A model generated the notes under the pieces. The model ran no database searches. It worked only from the letters and a program-made list of their open reading frames with translations, and had not been told where the DNA came from. Position numbers and translations under genes: made by a program. A stretch of DNA of 64,000 nt from Geosiphon pyriformis (lineage: Eukaryota > Glomeromycota > Glomeromycetes > Archaeosporales > Geosiphonaceae): contig JAAOMT010000512.1 of assembly GCA_016748015.1 (NCBI GenBank), positions 16,263 through 80,262 of the forward strand, read 5' to 3'. Positions 44,406-56,280 of the stretch are shown one piece after another. Numbering within the stretch: position 1 is the first letter of the stretch; each line of letters opens with the position of its first letter.

Positions 44406-45375
44406 TGTTATCAATAGAATTTTAGCTATTAATTAACATAAAATTATTTTTATAATTTCTATTATTAATCAGTATATTATTGTTGTTTTAATTATTACTT
44501 ATTATTTAACCAAATTATCAAATATCATCATTCAATTAATAATTCAATTTGTATCATAGGAATTAAGATAATCAAATTACACAATACTTTGAACCATTTA
44601 ATATAGTCAAAATTCGCCGAAATTGATAAAAATTGGTCGAAATAATTAATAGTTTGTAAAAATAACTTGTAGTTTGTTGAAATGTATTTTTAGTTTGCCA
44701 AAATCAGAGTGAGAAGAAAAGTACAAGTTTAAGAACTAGTACTACAACAAATTGTATAAAAGAAGAGCTTTTTTTTTAAAAAAAATGTATTTTCTTATAG
44801 TATCTTATTATAGTATCTTATTTTAGATATTTTAATTAGAACAAATTACTTTTTACACATCTCAAATAAAAATTAAATATTCGAAAACCAAATTCTTTAA
44901 ATTATTACATTTGAAATTCTCTCAACACAACTAACATTTTGAAATTGATTAAATACCAATTTCAATAATCTGTTAGTAACTTTAGACCTGGATAGAAAAC
45001 GTTTCTCTTGACACAATTATATTTCTTTTATATTTCTTTTATTTTTTTTACTTTTTTTATCATAATTATTAGGGTAGTTTACAAACAATATTTCTGTAGA
45101 AAAGTTAACTTTTACAGCAAAATAACTATACATTTTAGTAAGCTTTCAGATAAGCAATTCCTGAAAAAGAGTTGACATTTACTACAATGTAACTACACAA
45201 AGTAAACTGGCACAGAATTGGCCATTCTACTTATAAGTCCAGCAGTTCAAATTATAGAAGATAATTTGAAGATAAATTCAGTTATTGGAGGTCCAACTAC
45301 TTCCAGAAAACGTGAATTAGCAACAGATAAACATTAACAACATTTAAGAAAAAAGACCAGAAACCTTTGGTAATA
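44406..45375 (+). repeat. LTR-A, 5' LTR of G3
   Basis: 970 bp, TGTTATCAATAG...TTTGGTAATA; both ends carry a C-to-T transition. Its start differs from the G1/G2 LTRs and resembles that of G5 (TGTTACCAATAG), so the two form a subfamily. Confidence 0.88.
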
Positions 45376-45393
45376 TTTGGTGCTCTTCTACAG
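45376..45393 (+). promoter_or_regulatory. Primer-binding site of G3
   Basis: TTTGGTGCTCTTCTACAG followed by AAATAACACAGC. It is uncut and is the reference for the G1 insertion site. Confidence 0.7.
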
Positions 45394-47080
45394 AAATAAC
45401 ACAGCAATAACAACTTCAAAGTAGTGATCACATCAGACACAACAACTTTAGAATACTATCAGTTAATTTACACTCACTGCAAACAAAGATTCAACATCCA
45501 AGATGGAATTGAAATTTTTAAGAAATCACTATACTAATACATTAAAAACTGCATTAACAATTATTTTTTTGGAAATTACAACATTTCAGAAGTTAAAAAC
45601 AACCTTTACAATAATTTATTGTACTATTCACAATTGGAAACTGAAGACCTTAACAGTGAAACACTTGTCACTTATTTTCAAAAACTCAACTTTAACATTA
45701 TTCAGTACTGTAAAGAAAAATACTTGGTACAGTCCAAATACTCTTTTGATTTTGAATTAGAACCAGAAAATAGCAACAACAGAAAGCAAAAAAAGACACT
45801 TTAAGCTAGCCATACAACTCACAACACACCAAAAACAACTGTTAAACACTTATAAACATCTGAACAAGAAATCAGTGTCAAATTACTACTTTCTATTACA
45901 CCATTTCCAATTTCACTTGCTTAACCACAAATACCAAATTCACCATTTATCTATTTTTCAAGACCAAAAAATTTTCAGTTACTTAAAAGTCCTACTAAAC
46001 AGCAGAAACCAATATTAACCAGCACTAATCTTCTTGATTACTTATAGGAAAACAAAAATAATTATTCAAGGAACTTGGAAAGTGAAGAAACTAAATCAAA
46101 ACAAGAAAAAATGACAACTGTTTATATTGCAAAGATCTCAAAATTTACTGGTGAAAATAATAATATCAGCCCTCAAGAATGGCTTGACAAAGTGTCAAAA
46201 GCAGAAGATACAAATAGATGGAATACAGCAAGAATGCTCAAAGCAATCTCATACTTTTTTTAAAGAACAGCAGGAGAATAGTTTAAAAACTTAGATGATC
46301 CTTCAAAAACTGGTAAGCATTTAAAGATGCTTTCTTACAACAATTTATTAACAATAACATATCTATTACACTTTAAAACTAATTCCAAAACATTAAACAA
46401 GAACCATCTAAATCTGTTATGACCTATTTTGGGAAATTCAACAAACTTCTTCAATGAATTTAACAATTGAAAACCAATAAATACTATTCCAATACTCAGA
46501 TTCTAGATCAGTTTATTGCAGAATTAAAAGATAAATTAATTAAAAAAGTTTGTCCACATGCCTCAGCAGACTTAGCAACAGCCATTAAACATACAAAGAA
46601 CTATAAAATGACAATAAAAGAAGCAAATCATACCAAACTTGTGAATCTTGCTATTGGAAAAACCAGCTTAGTAGCTGAAGAAAAAATTGACCAACTTACA
46701 AAGAAGATTGAAAATTATTTTACCAACTAACAACAACAGTAACAACCACAAAAATATCAGTCACTTTAACAACAAAATCAAAACAATTACTCTTTATCAT
46801 CCAACAATCAACCACAAAGCTGTTATTATTGTAAAATTCTAGAACATTGAAAATGAAATTATAGAAAAATACAAAAAACCAACAAAACAAGAATAATTAA
46901 CATTATTTCCAACATTAACAGTTGTACTACCAACCTCCACCATCAGCATATTACTTATCAAGACCACAGTATTAGAACAACTATTACCAACCAGTTTTAC
47001 AACCAATACAACAGCAATCTTCACAAATTCAACAATATCAGCCACTATTTACACAACAATACTTAATACCTACCCAAAAA
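45394..47080 (+). pseudogene. G3 gag
   Basis: Pieces at 45394-45804, 46075-46263 and 46467-46730 match the G1/G2 order: LEYYQLIYTHCKQRFNIQ, SPQEWLDKVSKAEDTNRW, then NYFTN. The knuckle near 46815-46865 reads C-YY-C-KILE-H with later stops and its last Cys as Tyr. No AUG occurs in the gag frame before the MTTVYIAKISKF segment near 46111, as in G1 and G2. Confidence 0.72.
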
Positions 47081-47880
47081 TTGGTTCAACAAAATCAATT
47101 TATCTTTCAAAACAATTTCTCAACAAACAACAACAGATTTAACTCTAACAACCAATTAGTTTCCCAAAATCCTGTTCAACAAAGACCCAGTTACTATTAT
47201 ACTCAATCCAGTTATCTTACAATACCAAAAGAATCGAATTTTCAACAAACTATACTTTCTGAAGATAAAGCTGTAGTACCAAGATCAAACTCTTTCAACA
47301 ATACTATTCTACCAACCCAAATTGCTCAAAATGCCAACCTTTCAGATATATTTTTATTTGAGTTTGAAGCCAATAAATCACTATTTTTGCTTAACAATGT
47401 AGCAGTCAATAAGCAAAAAGCAATCATTGCTATATATACTAAAGCTAAAGTAGAAAGAAAACAAATTTACTTGATTCTAAACAGTAGATCCACTAAAAGC
47501 ATTATCATCTATTAATTAATACAACAGCTAAAAAAAACATTGACAGACCAGCTCAAACTGTAATTGTTATAGCTGATGGTATAAAGAAAATCCCAGTAAA
47601 AAAAATTGACAACTTTTCATTTACTATTAATAGAATTACCATTTCAGTCAAAGTTTTAGTCATAAATGCACCCTAATACTAAGTTCTTGTTGGAAATAAT
47701 TGGCTTCTCAAAGCCAATACAAATTTAGATTGGGAAACCCAAGAACTAAAGATTTCATACCAAAGACAATACATCTGAGTACTTGCTATATATAATATCT
47801 TCAACAAACAATCAGAAAAAGCCCCAGTATTTGAATTTAAAGAAAAGAAAAAAAAACCAGCAATTAAAACTTTTATGGCT
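47081..47880 (+). pseudogene. G3 aspartic protease
   Basis: An open frame 47081-47515 contains the linker and the active-site region LILNSRSTKSII (near 47472-47508): both Asp and Gly of the triplet are replaced. The later part (47540-47780) is frameshifted and has stops. Confidence 0.65.
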
Positions 47881-48248
47881 TTTGGATCAACATCTAATTA
47901 GACAAAATAAACAGAACAAGAAATCTTTGAGAAAACCAGAGGATAAAATATTATTTAATACTTTATATCAGAACCACAGAAACAATTATCTTACATTCTA
48001 CTTAAATACAAAGATTGCAAAAAGAAACTTTTATCAATGGAAACATATATTTCTTCAGAAAAGAAATATAAAACTTGCACTTGCTACTTTTGTAAAGCAT
48101 GTTATAGAGAATAATTTGAATATTCCAAACAAAGTGGAAAATAGAACAACACTCTTTGTCTTATATGTAAAGACATGCTATTAGAAGAGTGCAACTGAAT
48201 TAATGTTGCAATGAGAGGAAGAGTATGTGATCAAACTTGCCAATATGT
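47880..48248 (+). pseudogene. G3 Cys-rich module, 5' part
   Basis: Remnants of KYKDCKKKLLSME, YFCKACYRE, LCLICKDMLLEECN and GRVCDQTCQY (ending at about 48247) follow the G1/G2/G6 pattern. The G4 LTR cuts it in the conserved CDQTCQY segment. Confidence 0.62.
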
Positions 48249-49035
48249 TGTTACTCATAGAAAAAGCATACAAAAAAATAGTAAGAAAAACAAATAGATT
48301 AATAGAAGAATAAGTAGCTAATACATAAGCACATTGCTTAAGAAATTATAGCACATTGCTCAAAAATGTGAGTAATCTCATAAAACCCAAATTATGTATA
48401 TATAGTAAGAGTATTAGAAGCAGAAAAGACAGAATTAATACCAAAATTTGACAGAATAAAATCAGCAATATTAATAAAATAACTATTTATCATCTAAATT
48501 ACTCTTCCCTCTATTAATACTATATGTTGATAATATTTAATATTTAATTATACTAGAACAATAATTTTTGATCACAGCTATTGATAAGATACTAACTCTT
48601 TATTGTTTTGGCTTATTTTTTTATTTTTTTATTTTCTTTATTTTACTTTTTTTTGTTGTGTTATTAATTGATTAAAGGGATTAAGCACTAAGTTATTGAC
48701 GTCAAAAATAGCTTAGTAAAAGATCTGTAAAACAAGGGTAAAGAACTCGGAAATTAAAGATAGCTTACCAGAAGGGCACAATTGCCAAAATAACTTGGCC
48801 ACTACACTGAAGAAAGAAATTCAATGGAATTGCAATTTTAGAAGGCTATTAAAACAACTATTGAATCTCTGTTCATTATACAAAAACCATAACCAAAACC
48901 TTCAAAAACCAAAATTTTTAGATACTAAAACTTGCAAATACCAAAACCTTCAGATATCACCAACTGTATTAGCTATTAAGCACCAAGTTATGGATTTGTT
49001 ATTTAATTCAAGACCTCAAATAATCATCTGTAACA
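48249..49035 (+). repeat. LTR-B, 5' LTR of G4
   Basis: 787 bp, TGTTACTCATAG...CATCTGTAACA. Contains remnants of the ACATTGCT palindromes (48330-48370) and a TATA-like TATGTATATATAGT near 48398. It contains sequence complementary to the 3' portions of sB1 and sB2. Confidence 0.87.
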
Positions 49036-49054
49036 TTTGGTGCTTTCTGTAAGG
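49036..49054 (+). promoter_or_regulatory. Primer-binding site of G4
   Basis: TTTGGTGCTTTCTGTAAGG directly after the LTR. The first ten bases equal those of LTR-A elements; the remainder differs. Confidence 0.65.
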
Positions 49055-49059
49055 TATAA

Positions 49060-52000
49060 TTCAACAGAAAACTAACACCAACAACAACTATTCAAAACAG
49101 TAGCAGAATTAAAAAAAATAGGAACAAACCATTTAGAATTTGTAAAAACCTTATTCCAACATTACAAAAAGCATCTTGGATTGACAAATAATAATTGGCC
49201 AGTAGAATCAGCTTTCAATTACTACATTAACAAAAGAATTGTATATTATTTGGGAGACCAAGGAAATCCAGAATTTGTCTTCAACAATTTCTTCAGTGAA
49301 CTGCTCTAAAGCACCATACTGCCACAGAATTATTTATTCACACCACTAATCACAGAAATAAACAAAAAAATTGAAAAATACATCAAACAAAAATTTTTTA
49401 TCACTTTTGCTAACAAAGAAAAAAAAAAATTGCAAACACCAGCAGAAACCCCAAAGCAAATACAATTACCTACTTAGAAGAAACAGAAAGTTGATTTACC
49501 TACTAACTTATTATATTATTACACATCCAAAAACACCATTAATATAATAGGTGTGTCCACAGCAAATACAACAATATCACTAAACAAAATTTTATTTCAA
49601 AGTAAACAGAAGAAAACAGATTTATTAAGAACATATGGTGATTATTTTGAAGGATTTAAATTGCAATCCCCAATGTCATCAAAAGTTTGATTATTACCAC
49701 CACAACCCGATTTTAGAGCTGCTAGTCCTTGGAAAATAACCAACTCTAAGAAAGAGAAAAATAGTGATCAGAAAATCAATAATCAAAACTCAATCTTAGA
49801 AAACTCAGAAATATTAACTTTGATTGTTCCAACTTAGCAAAATCAGAACAATTCAAATTCCAATATTACTAATTAGCAAAACTTACCTCCAGTAATTATA
49901 ATCAATCTATCACCAGTTGTTATACTACTATAACAACCATAGCCACAACTTTAACAACAACCACCACCACCACTACAACTTCAACAACAGTTACAACAAT
50001 CAATGATCTATGCTCCAATTGCAAAACTTGAAAAATTTACCAGTAAAGAGGATAATGTCTAAGTCTGATTAAATAATATTGCTAAAGCAATCATGGCAAA
50101 TAACTGGAATAATGCCAGAGTACTTCAAGCAATTCCATATTTTCTTCAGAATACTGCCAATTCATGGTATTAGAATCTTGTCAACAAATTACTAAACTTT
50201 AATGTATTTAAAACTGCATTTCTACAGTATTTTAGTGATAATAATAGTATTAATTACCTAACCAATAGTTTCACTACAATTAAACAAGATAATACTAAAG
50301 CAGCTACCACTTACTTGGAACATTTCCATAAAAATCTATGCCAAATACAAGCCATTAAAGCTGATTACTTTACAGCATCACAGATTCTGAATCAGTTTAT
50401 CCACAGGTTGTGCAACAGCTTGCTACAGAAAATATGTTCAATATACCCAAATATACTCTAAAATACAGTCATACACACCCAAGATTTCAAATCAATGGAG
50501 TTAGAAGTCAATCACATCCAAGCTATAAATCTAGTAATAAACAGATCATCTGAATTGGATTCTAAGCTAAAACAATTCAGTAATTCAATTAATCAAAAAC
50601 TAAAGGAGTACTTAGCTAATAATAATAGCAATCAAGTCATTTATTAGCTGTCACAACATTGTGAAAACCCAGGAAATCCCAATTGACCCCAACATTAGTT
50701 ATAATATTACTTATAAAGAAAAACAGATATAGAAAAATAGTAGACCAATAAGAGAATAATAGTTAACATGTGAGCATATTGTTTAACAATATAGAGCAAT
50801 ATCAGAAATTATAGTATATTGCTTAGCAATGTGAAGCAATATTAGAAAATTAGAGCACATTGTTTAGCAATGTGAGCATTGTTCAAGAAATCATAGCACA
50901 TTGCTCAAGAATATGAGTAATTTCATAGAACATAAATTAAGTATATATAGCAGTAATATTAGAAGCAAAAAAGACAAATCTCTTAGTTTAGATTTGATCT
51001 AAGCAACATTTTACATCACAAATATCAATAAATAATTATTCAATATCTCAAATCTACTTTCCATTATCAACACTTCATGTTAATAGTAATTGATACTTAA
51101 CTACATTAAAACAATAGCTCTTGATCATGGCTATTGACAGAATACTAACATTTATTGCCTTGGCTTATTATTTTATTTTATTTTCTTTTATTTTATTTTG
51201 TTTGTTATTTCTTGTTATATACTAATTAATTAAAAGATTAAAGTGCTGAGTTATTAATGTCAGGATATAGCACTGGTAAAAGACCCAAGAATAAGAATAG
51301 ACACTTAGATTTGAGGATAGCTTATCAGGAGATTGCCAGCCACCACATCAAGAAAAAAATTGACAAAATTGCAATTCTGGAAAGTGATAGACAACAACTA
51401 CTTAACCCATAAGTTGACATTAGAAACACCATTTAAAGGAAATTACATTGGAATCTCTGTCTATTATACAAAAAACTCAACCAAAACCTTCAGATATCAA
51501 TGCTATTATATCTATTAAGCACCAAGTTATGGGTTTGTTATTTGCTTTAAAACTCCAAATAATCACCTATAACAACAATTATCATTATCAAATTAACAAT
51601 GGCCACAAAAGACACATATTTGTCATTATTGTAGTAAACAAAGACATCTAAAAATAGATTGCCAGTTAAAGTTAAATAACCAATGATCAAAAATTCAATA
51701 TCAAAATTCCAATTGCAGATTTCAAACTCTGAACTATGCCAATAATCTATCAAATAAACAGTATCAATATCAGCATTATTATTCTTAAATAATGCAGCCA
51801 ATTTATCAAGCACCAATCTATTAACACTTAGCCTCAGTAATTTATCAATTATGTCAAACTTAACTAATTTATCAACCCCAACTAATTTTAACATTATTAC
51901 AGAACTTACTTCAAAATAGAAACCAGAGACCAAAAACTATGCAAATCCATCAAAATTGGCAATTGGCAATAGTAATATACTAACTGATTTCTAGTTCAAC

Positions 52001-52190
52001 AGCCCAACAATCTGAATCATGACAGCAAAATTCAGGAACTAGCTATGCCCAACACTATTTAAGTCTCCTGATTACTCTAGAAGACACCCAACTCAATCAT
52101 CAAGAAACTAACCAAAAGCCACTCATTAATAATATACTTCCAGCAATTATTATAAACAATGAATCACTAGCTATGATCTTTTTTTTGAAC
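49060..52190 (+). pseudogene. G4 gag, split by solo LTR sB3
   Basis: N-terminal segment (KTVAELKKIGTNHLEFVKTLF... near 49100), Pro/Gln-rich linker, capsid-like domain near 50010-50350 (KLEKFTSKEDNV, NNWNNARVLQAIPYFLQNTANSWY), then sB3 at 50705-51574, then a knuckle C-HY-C-SKQR-H-LKID-C near 51620-51663 (one Cys position is now a stop; TAG near 51635 replaces the codon after C) and a Gln-rich tail. No AUG is found early in the gag frame. Many TAA and TAG codons. Confidence 0.68.
50705..51574 (+). mobile_element. Solo LTR-B (sB3) in G4 gag
   Basis: 870 bp, TATTACTTATAA...CCTATAACA. Flanks ATAA (50701-50704) and ACAA (51575-51578) form a 4-bp duplication with one transition. U3 holds the ACATTGC-type palindromes at about 50766-50915 just upstream of TATATATA (50942-50949). 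Same orientation as G4, but it is inside gag and not a G4 LTR. Confidence 0.87.
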
Positions 52191-52620
52191 TCAAAGAACC
52201 AACAATAACTCTGTTATTCAGTGGAGCCATTCTGAACACAAAACTCATTACCATAATATACACTAATGCCAAGATTAATAGTCAGTTCATCAAACTAATC
52301 TTAAACAGCAGTTTAGCAAACAGCATTATTATCAAACAACTTATGAACCAATTAGGTCACCAAGTTGATTGTGCTGCTAGTGCCAAAATTATTATTACTG
52401 ATGGAGCCATCAAGACTCCAATTGGCAAAATTAATGACTTTCCAATCAAAGTCAATGACATCAATATACTGATTAAAGTTCTTGTTATAGAAGCCATTTA
52501 GTATCAAGCTCTGATTGATAATAACTGGTTGTCCAAAACAAATGCTGTACTTAATTAGACCACTCAAAAATTGCAATTCAGCCAAAATAGTTAGCACACT
52601 TAAGTATAGTCATGTGTGAT
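52190..52620 (+). pseudogene. G4 aspartic protease
   Basis: LILNSSLANSII near 52299-52334 occupies the active-site position; neither Asp nor Gly is kept. Followed by KTPIGKINDFPIKVNDINILIKVLVIEA and a stop (52498-52500) where G1 and G6 have a sense codon. Order and spacing identify it. Confidence 0.62.
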
Positions 52621-52839
52621 TATTTCAAACCAACCAACACCATTCAAGCCTCACTAATTAAATTAGAAAAAAAGAAAGAAAGACCTACTTGAAAAGTCTA
52701 CCAAGTTTTGTGGATTGACAAAGACCACAATAACTTGCCACCAGTGTCTACATAAAAAGAAAAGGGAAAAAGGAAAGAAAAAGAAAAAGAAAAATACCAA
52801 GCAACAATTTCTACTTATATATCATACACTATTACCACT

Positions 52840-53530
52840 CAATCACAGCCAAACTATTGTTGATCCAAGCTAATTTGCATTGATTGTGGCAAGAAATTGT
52901 TATCAATGGGCATATGCTGTGGTGACAACAAGGAGTGGCTGACAGCAACTAAGTATTACTGCCATCCATGTGTTTTCAAGCAATTTGGAAGACCAAAAAG
53001 ACAAAAAAAATAGAACAACAAACCATGTCTTGCTTGTGGAAAAACTTTTCTAAATGAAAAAATGTGAAACAACATTTCTGGTCATGGAGGAATGTGTGAC
53101 AAATCATGTCAATACATGATTCTGATTAGTAATTGGATAAGAAAAAGAATGCCTATAGATATTATCTGAAAAAGAGCTGTAAAATAGTTGAATGTTTGTC
53201 TACATAACAATGACAAAATATGAAAAATAGCAATCACCAAAATTAAAAATACAACACCAAAAAAAATCAAAATAATAAAGAACAACTCACCAAAACCAAA
53301 AAAAATTATTTAAGTCCCAAATTCAGATATTATTCTCGACATAATAGATCCTGAACAATTCTATAAACACTACCAAAAATTAGCACCCACTAGGAAAGAG
53401 CAAAAACAATATTTAAAGTAGTTAAATGCTTGACTTTGTCAATACTGTTTAATATCATGTGATTTTTAATATTGTAATAAGTGTGATTTCATTTACAATC
53501 TACCACCACACATAATCTACATGATTTCCA
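52840..53530 (+). pseudogene. G4 Cys-rich module
   Basis: Keeps most cysteines: CIDCGKKLLSMGICCGD (near 52873), YYCHPC (near 52955), CLACGKTF (near 53027), MCDKSCQYM (near 53090), then a helical stretch and C-QY-C-LIS-C-DF..Y-C-NK-C near 53445-53490. Sequence identity to the LTR-A copies is low outside the cysteines, so the spacing has been kept over a long divergence. Function unknown. Confidence 0.68.
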
Positions 53531-53739
53531 AAGAGGAAGAACCAATTAACAGCTGTGCTTCAAAATCAGAATTGAAATTTAATTCTGATTCAAACTCTGA
53601 TGATAATAATAAAAACAATAATTCCAGCTCAGTCCAAAATGACAACAATAACAACAATTTAAACTTCAATTATAACTCCAAACAATACATTGTGCTCTTT
53701 GATCTTTCCAAAGAGCAGAAACTAAAATGGTTTAGCAAT

Positions 53740-54219
53740 AATAATGAAAATATTATGTCAAAATACATGTATGATACTGATACAGAGTTTGATTTGAAAT
53801 ATTCAGGAAAAGATGCCATCAAATTAAAATCATATTTATGTACATACATTAATCTAAAAGTAGTACTGAAAATTTTAACAATAACAATGATTCAATTAGC
53901 ATCTAGACTTAGTTTAGTGAAAAAGAGAATTAACATCAGAAGAGGAATAATTGATGCAGGATATATGGAAAATATTATTGCAATGCTACAAAATGACTCA
54001 GAAAAAGAATATATTATTGAACCAAATAAAAAAATAGCACAGGCAATATTTCTATCTCTTGTTAAAATAGCTCAGTTAGTATTAATAGGAAAAAGAGAAA
54101 AATTAGGGATAACAGCAAGAAAAATAAGTAGAATTGGATCCATGGGTAGAATAAACATACTAATTAATATGGCAGAGAAAAAAGTTATTGACAAGAGAAA
54201 AATTATCTCCACTTATTAA
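53740..54219 (+). pseudogene. G4 dUTPase domain
   Basis: Contained in the open frame 53521-54219. Motif 1 DTDTEFDLKYS (near 53775), motif 2 ASRLSLVKKRI (near 53900), motif 3 GIIDAGYMENI (near 53944; Asp kept), motif 4 NKKIAQA (near 54025) and motif 5 reduced to RIGSMGR (near 54127; GFGSTG in G6). A long Asn/Ser-rich linker (53570-53690) precedes it. Confidence 0.78.
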
Positions 54220-54579
54220 TTAATTTCCATTCTGCTGTATAACCAGTACATATTAGCTATAGAAAAGAAAATAAAGGATCAAGCTCAAATTTTTAAGATA
54301 AAAACTCACAATTTGTGAATCAAGAAAAATTGGACTCACCAATTTTTACATACCAGCCAAAAGCCTGAAACATATAAAAATTTCCATCCACAACACAACT
54401 AGAAACATTATTGAAATATCAAAAAAAAACACCATTGGATATTTAAGCACTGAAGTTAAAAACCAACTACCAAACACCATTCCAGATTTTTCACAACTGT
54501 GTGAATATGTGGATATTACATCATAAACAATATATGAATAAAAAAAATACTATTTGCTTTAACCAAAACAATTAGAACA

Positions 54580-55299
54580 AATGAACTTGAAAAACTTAGA
54601 CCCATTCTAACAAATACAACTCAAAATTTTACTTAACAATTTCACTAATATCTTTGCCAATAAAAATGAATTTAACCAAACTGATATTATCCAGCATCAG
54701 ATCAAGACTGGAGACATAATGCCAATCAAACAAAAAACATACAGAGTACCACTAACCAGCCATAAGATTATTCAACAAGAAATCAATTAGATGTTAGATA
54801 ACAGGTTAATTCAATCATCAATAAGTCCATAGTCATTACCAGTAGTATTAGTTCATAAAAAAAATAAAAAAATCTGTTTTTGTGTGGATTACAGAAAACT
54901 CAACAGTATTACTCATAAAGACAGCTATCCAATTCTATGTATTCAGGAATTATTCAATGCTTTTAGAGGAAAGAAATGGTTCTCAATACTGAATCTAGAT
55001 AGTAGTTACTGGCAAATAGCCATAAATTTAGCTAACAAAGAAAAAACTGCATTTACTATTAAAGAAAAGAATTTCAAATTTGAAGTCATACTATTTGGCT
55101 TAACCAATGCTTCAGCCATATTTCAACAATTTATGAAAATTGTTTATATTAAACTGCTATGGAAATCAGTAGTTATATATTTAAATAACATCAATGTGTT
55201 CTCAAAAACATTTAATAATTATTTGTATTATCTCCAGCAAGTATTCGAGAAATTAAGAAGAGCAAGATTAAAACTGAATACAATCAAGTGTTTTTTTGG
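54580..55299 (+). pseudogene. G4 reverse transcriptase, cut by G5
   Basis: Open for 139 codons from 54884: MDYRKLNSITHKDSYPI, FSILNLDSSYWQIAI, FGLTNASAIFQQFM, then YLNN at 55178-55189 in place of YLDD (both Asp lost), LNTIKCFFG at 55270-55299, after which the G5 LTR begins. Upstream (54580-54880) the finger region has stops. Confidence 0.85.
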
Positions 55300-56280
55300 T
55301 GTTACCAATAGAATTTTAGCTATTAATTAGCATAAAATTACTCTCATAATTCTTATTATTAATTAGCATATATTATTATTATTTCGATTATCACTTATTA
55401 TTTAATCAAATTATCAAATATTATTACTCAATCAATAATCTGATTTGTATCATAAAAATTAAGATGATCAAATTACACAATATCCTGAACCATTTAATAT
55501 AGTCAAAATTTGTCGAAATTAATAAAAATTGGCCGAAATAATTAATAGTTCAGTGAAATAACTTGTAGTTCACCAAAATATATCCTTAGTTTACCAAAAT
55601 TAAAGCAAAGAGAAAAATACAAGTTCAAAGACTAGTACTACAACAAGTTGTATAAAAAAAGAGCTTCTCTTTTCAAAAAATATATCTTCTTATAATATTT
55701 TACTATAGTATCTTATTTTAGATATCTTAATTAGAACAAATTATCTTTTATATATCTTAAATAAAAATTAAATATTTGAAAACCAAATTCTTCAAATTAT
55801 TATACTTGAAATTCCTTCAAACACAACTAACATTTTGAAATTGATTAGCTACCAATTTCAGTAAACTGTTAGTGACTCCAGGTCTGGATAGAGAATGTTT
55901 TCTTTAATAAAATCCTATTTCTTTTACATTTCTTTTATTTTTATTTATTTTTTTATTACAATCATTAGAGTAGTCTACAGACAAGATTCCTGTAGAAGAG
56001 TTAACTTTTACAGCAAAGTAACTACACATTTTTAGTGAGCTTCTAGATGAGCAATTCCTGGGAAAGAGTTGACATTTACTACAATGTAACTACATAAAGT
56101 AACTAACAAGAAATTGGCCATTCCACTTATAAGCCCAGCAGTTCAAATTATAGGAGATAATTTGAAGATAAAATTCAGTTATTGGAGGTTCAATTGCTTC
56201 CAGAAAACGTGAAATTAGCAACAGATAAATAGTAACAACATTCAAAAAAAAGACCAAAAACCTCCAGTAACATTTGGTGC
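55300..56280 (+). mobile_element. G5: 5' LTR-A and cut primer-binding site
   Basis: LTR-A 55300-56272 (973 bp, TGTTACCAATAG...CTCCAGTAACA) followed by TTTGGTGC (56273-56280). Having the primer-binding site start after it marks it as a 5' LTR, so a whole G5 element probably continues past G6, outside the window. Inserted into the G4 RT. 20-bp U3 repeats at about 55504-55600. Confidence 0.8.

Larger units (their letters stand above)
44406..48248 (+). mobile_element. G3: gypsy-type element (LTR-A), 5' half
   Basis: 5' LTR 44406-45375, uncut leader 45376-45420, gag, protease and the start of the Cys-rich module, then interrupted by G4 at 48249. The rest must lie beyond the window. Inserted into the last codons of LINE-d ORF2. 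Many TAA codons make it one of the more decayed LTR elements here. Confidence 0.82.
48249..55299 (+). mobile_element. G4: gypsy-type element of the LTR-B family
   Basis: 5' LTR-B 48249-49035, PBS, gag (split by solo LTR sB3), protease, Cys-rich module, dUTPase and RT up to 55299, where G5 is inserted. RNase H, integrase and the 3' LTR are not in the window. Same domain order as the LTR-A elements but with clearly different protein sequence, so the two are sister families. Confidence 0.82.

Noticed and set aside
48249-51574. LTR-B at 48249-49035 and 50705-51574 as a short two-LTR element
   Set aside because: The second is flanked by its own 4-bp duplication (ATAA/ACAA) and G4 gag continues beyond it.
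44406-56272. LTRs at 44406-45375 and 55300-56272 as the two ends of one element
   Set aside because: The second is followed by TTTGGTGC, a primer-binding site, so it is a 5' LTR; it also sits inside G4 RT, not at the end of G3.
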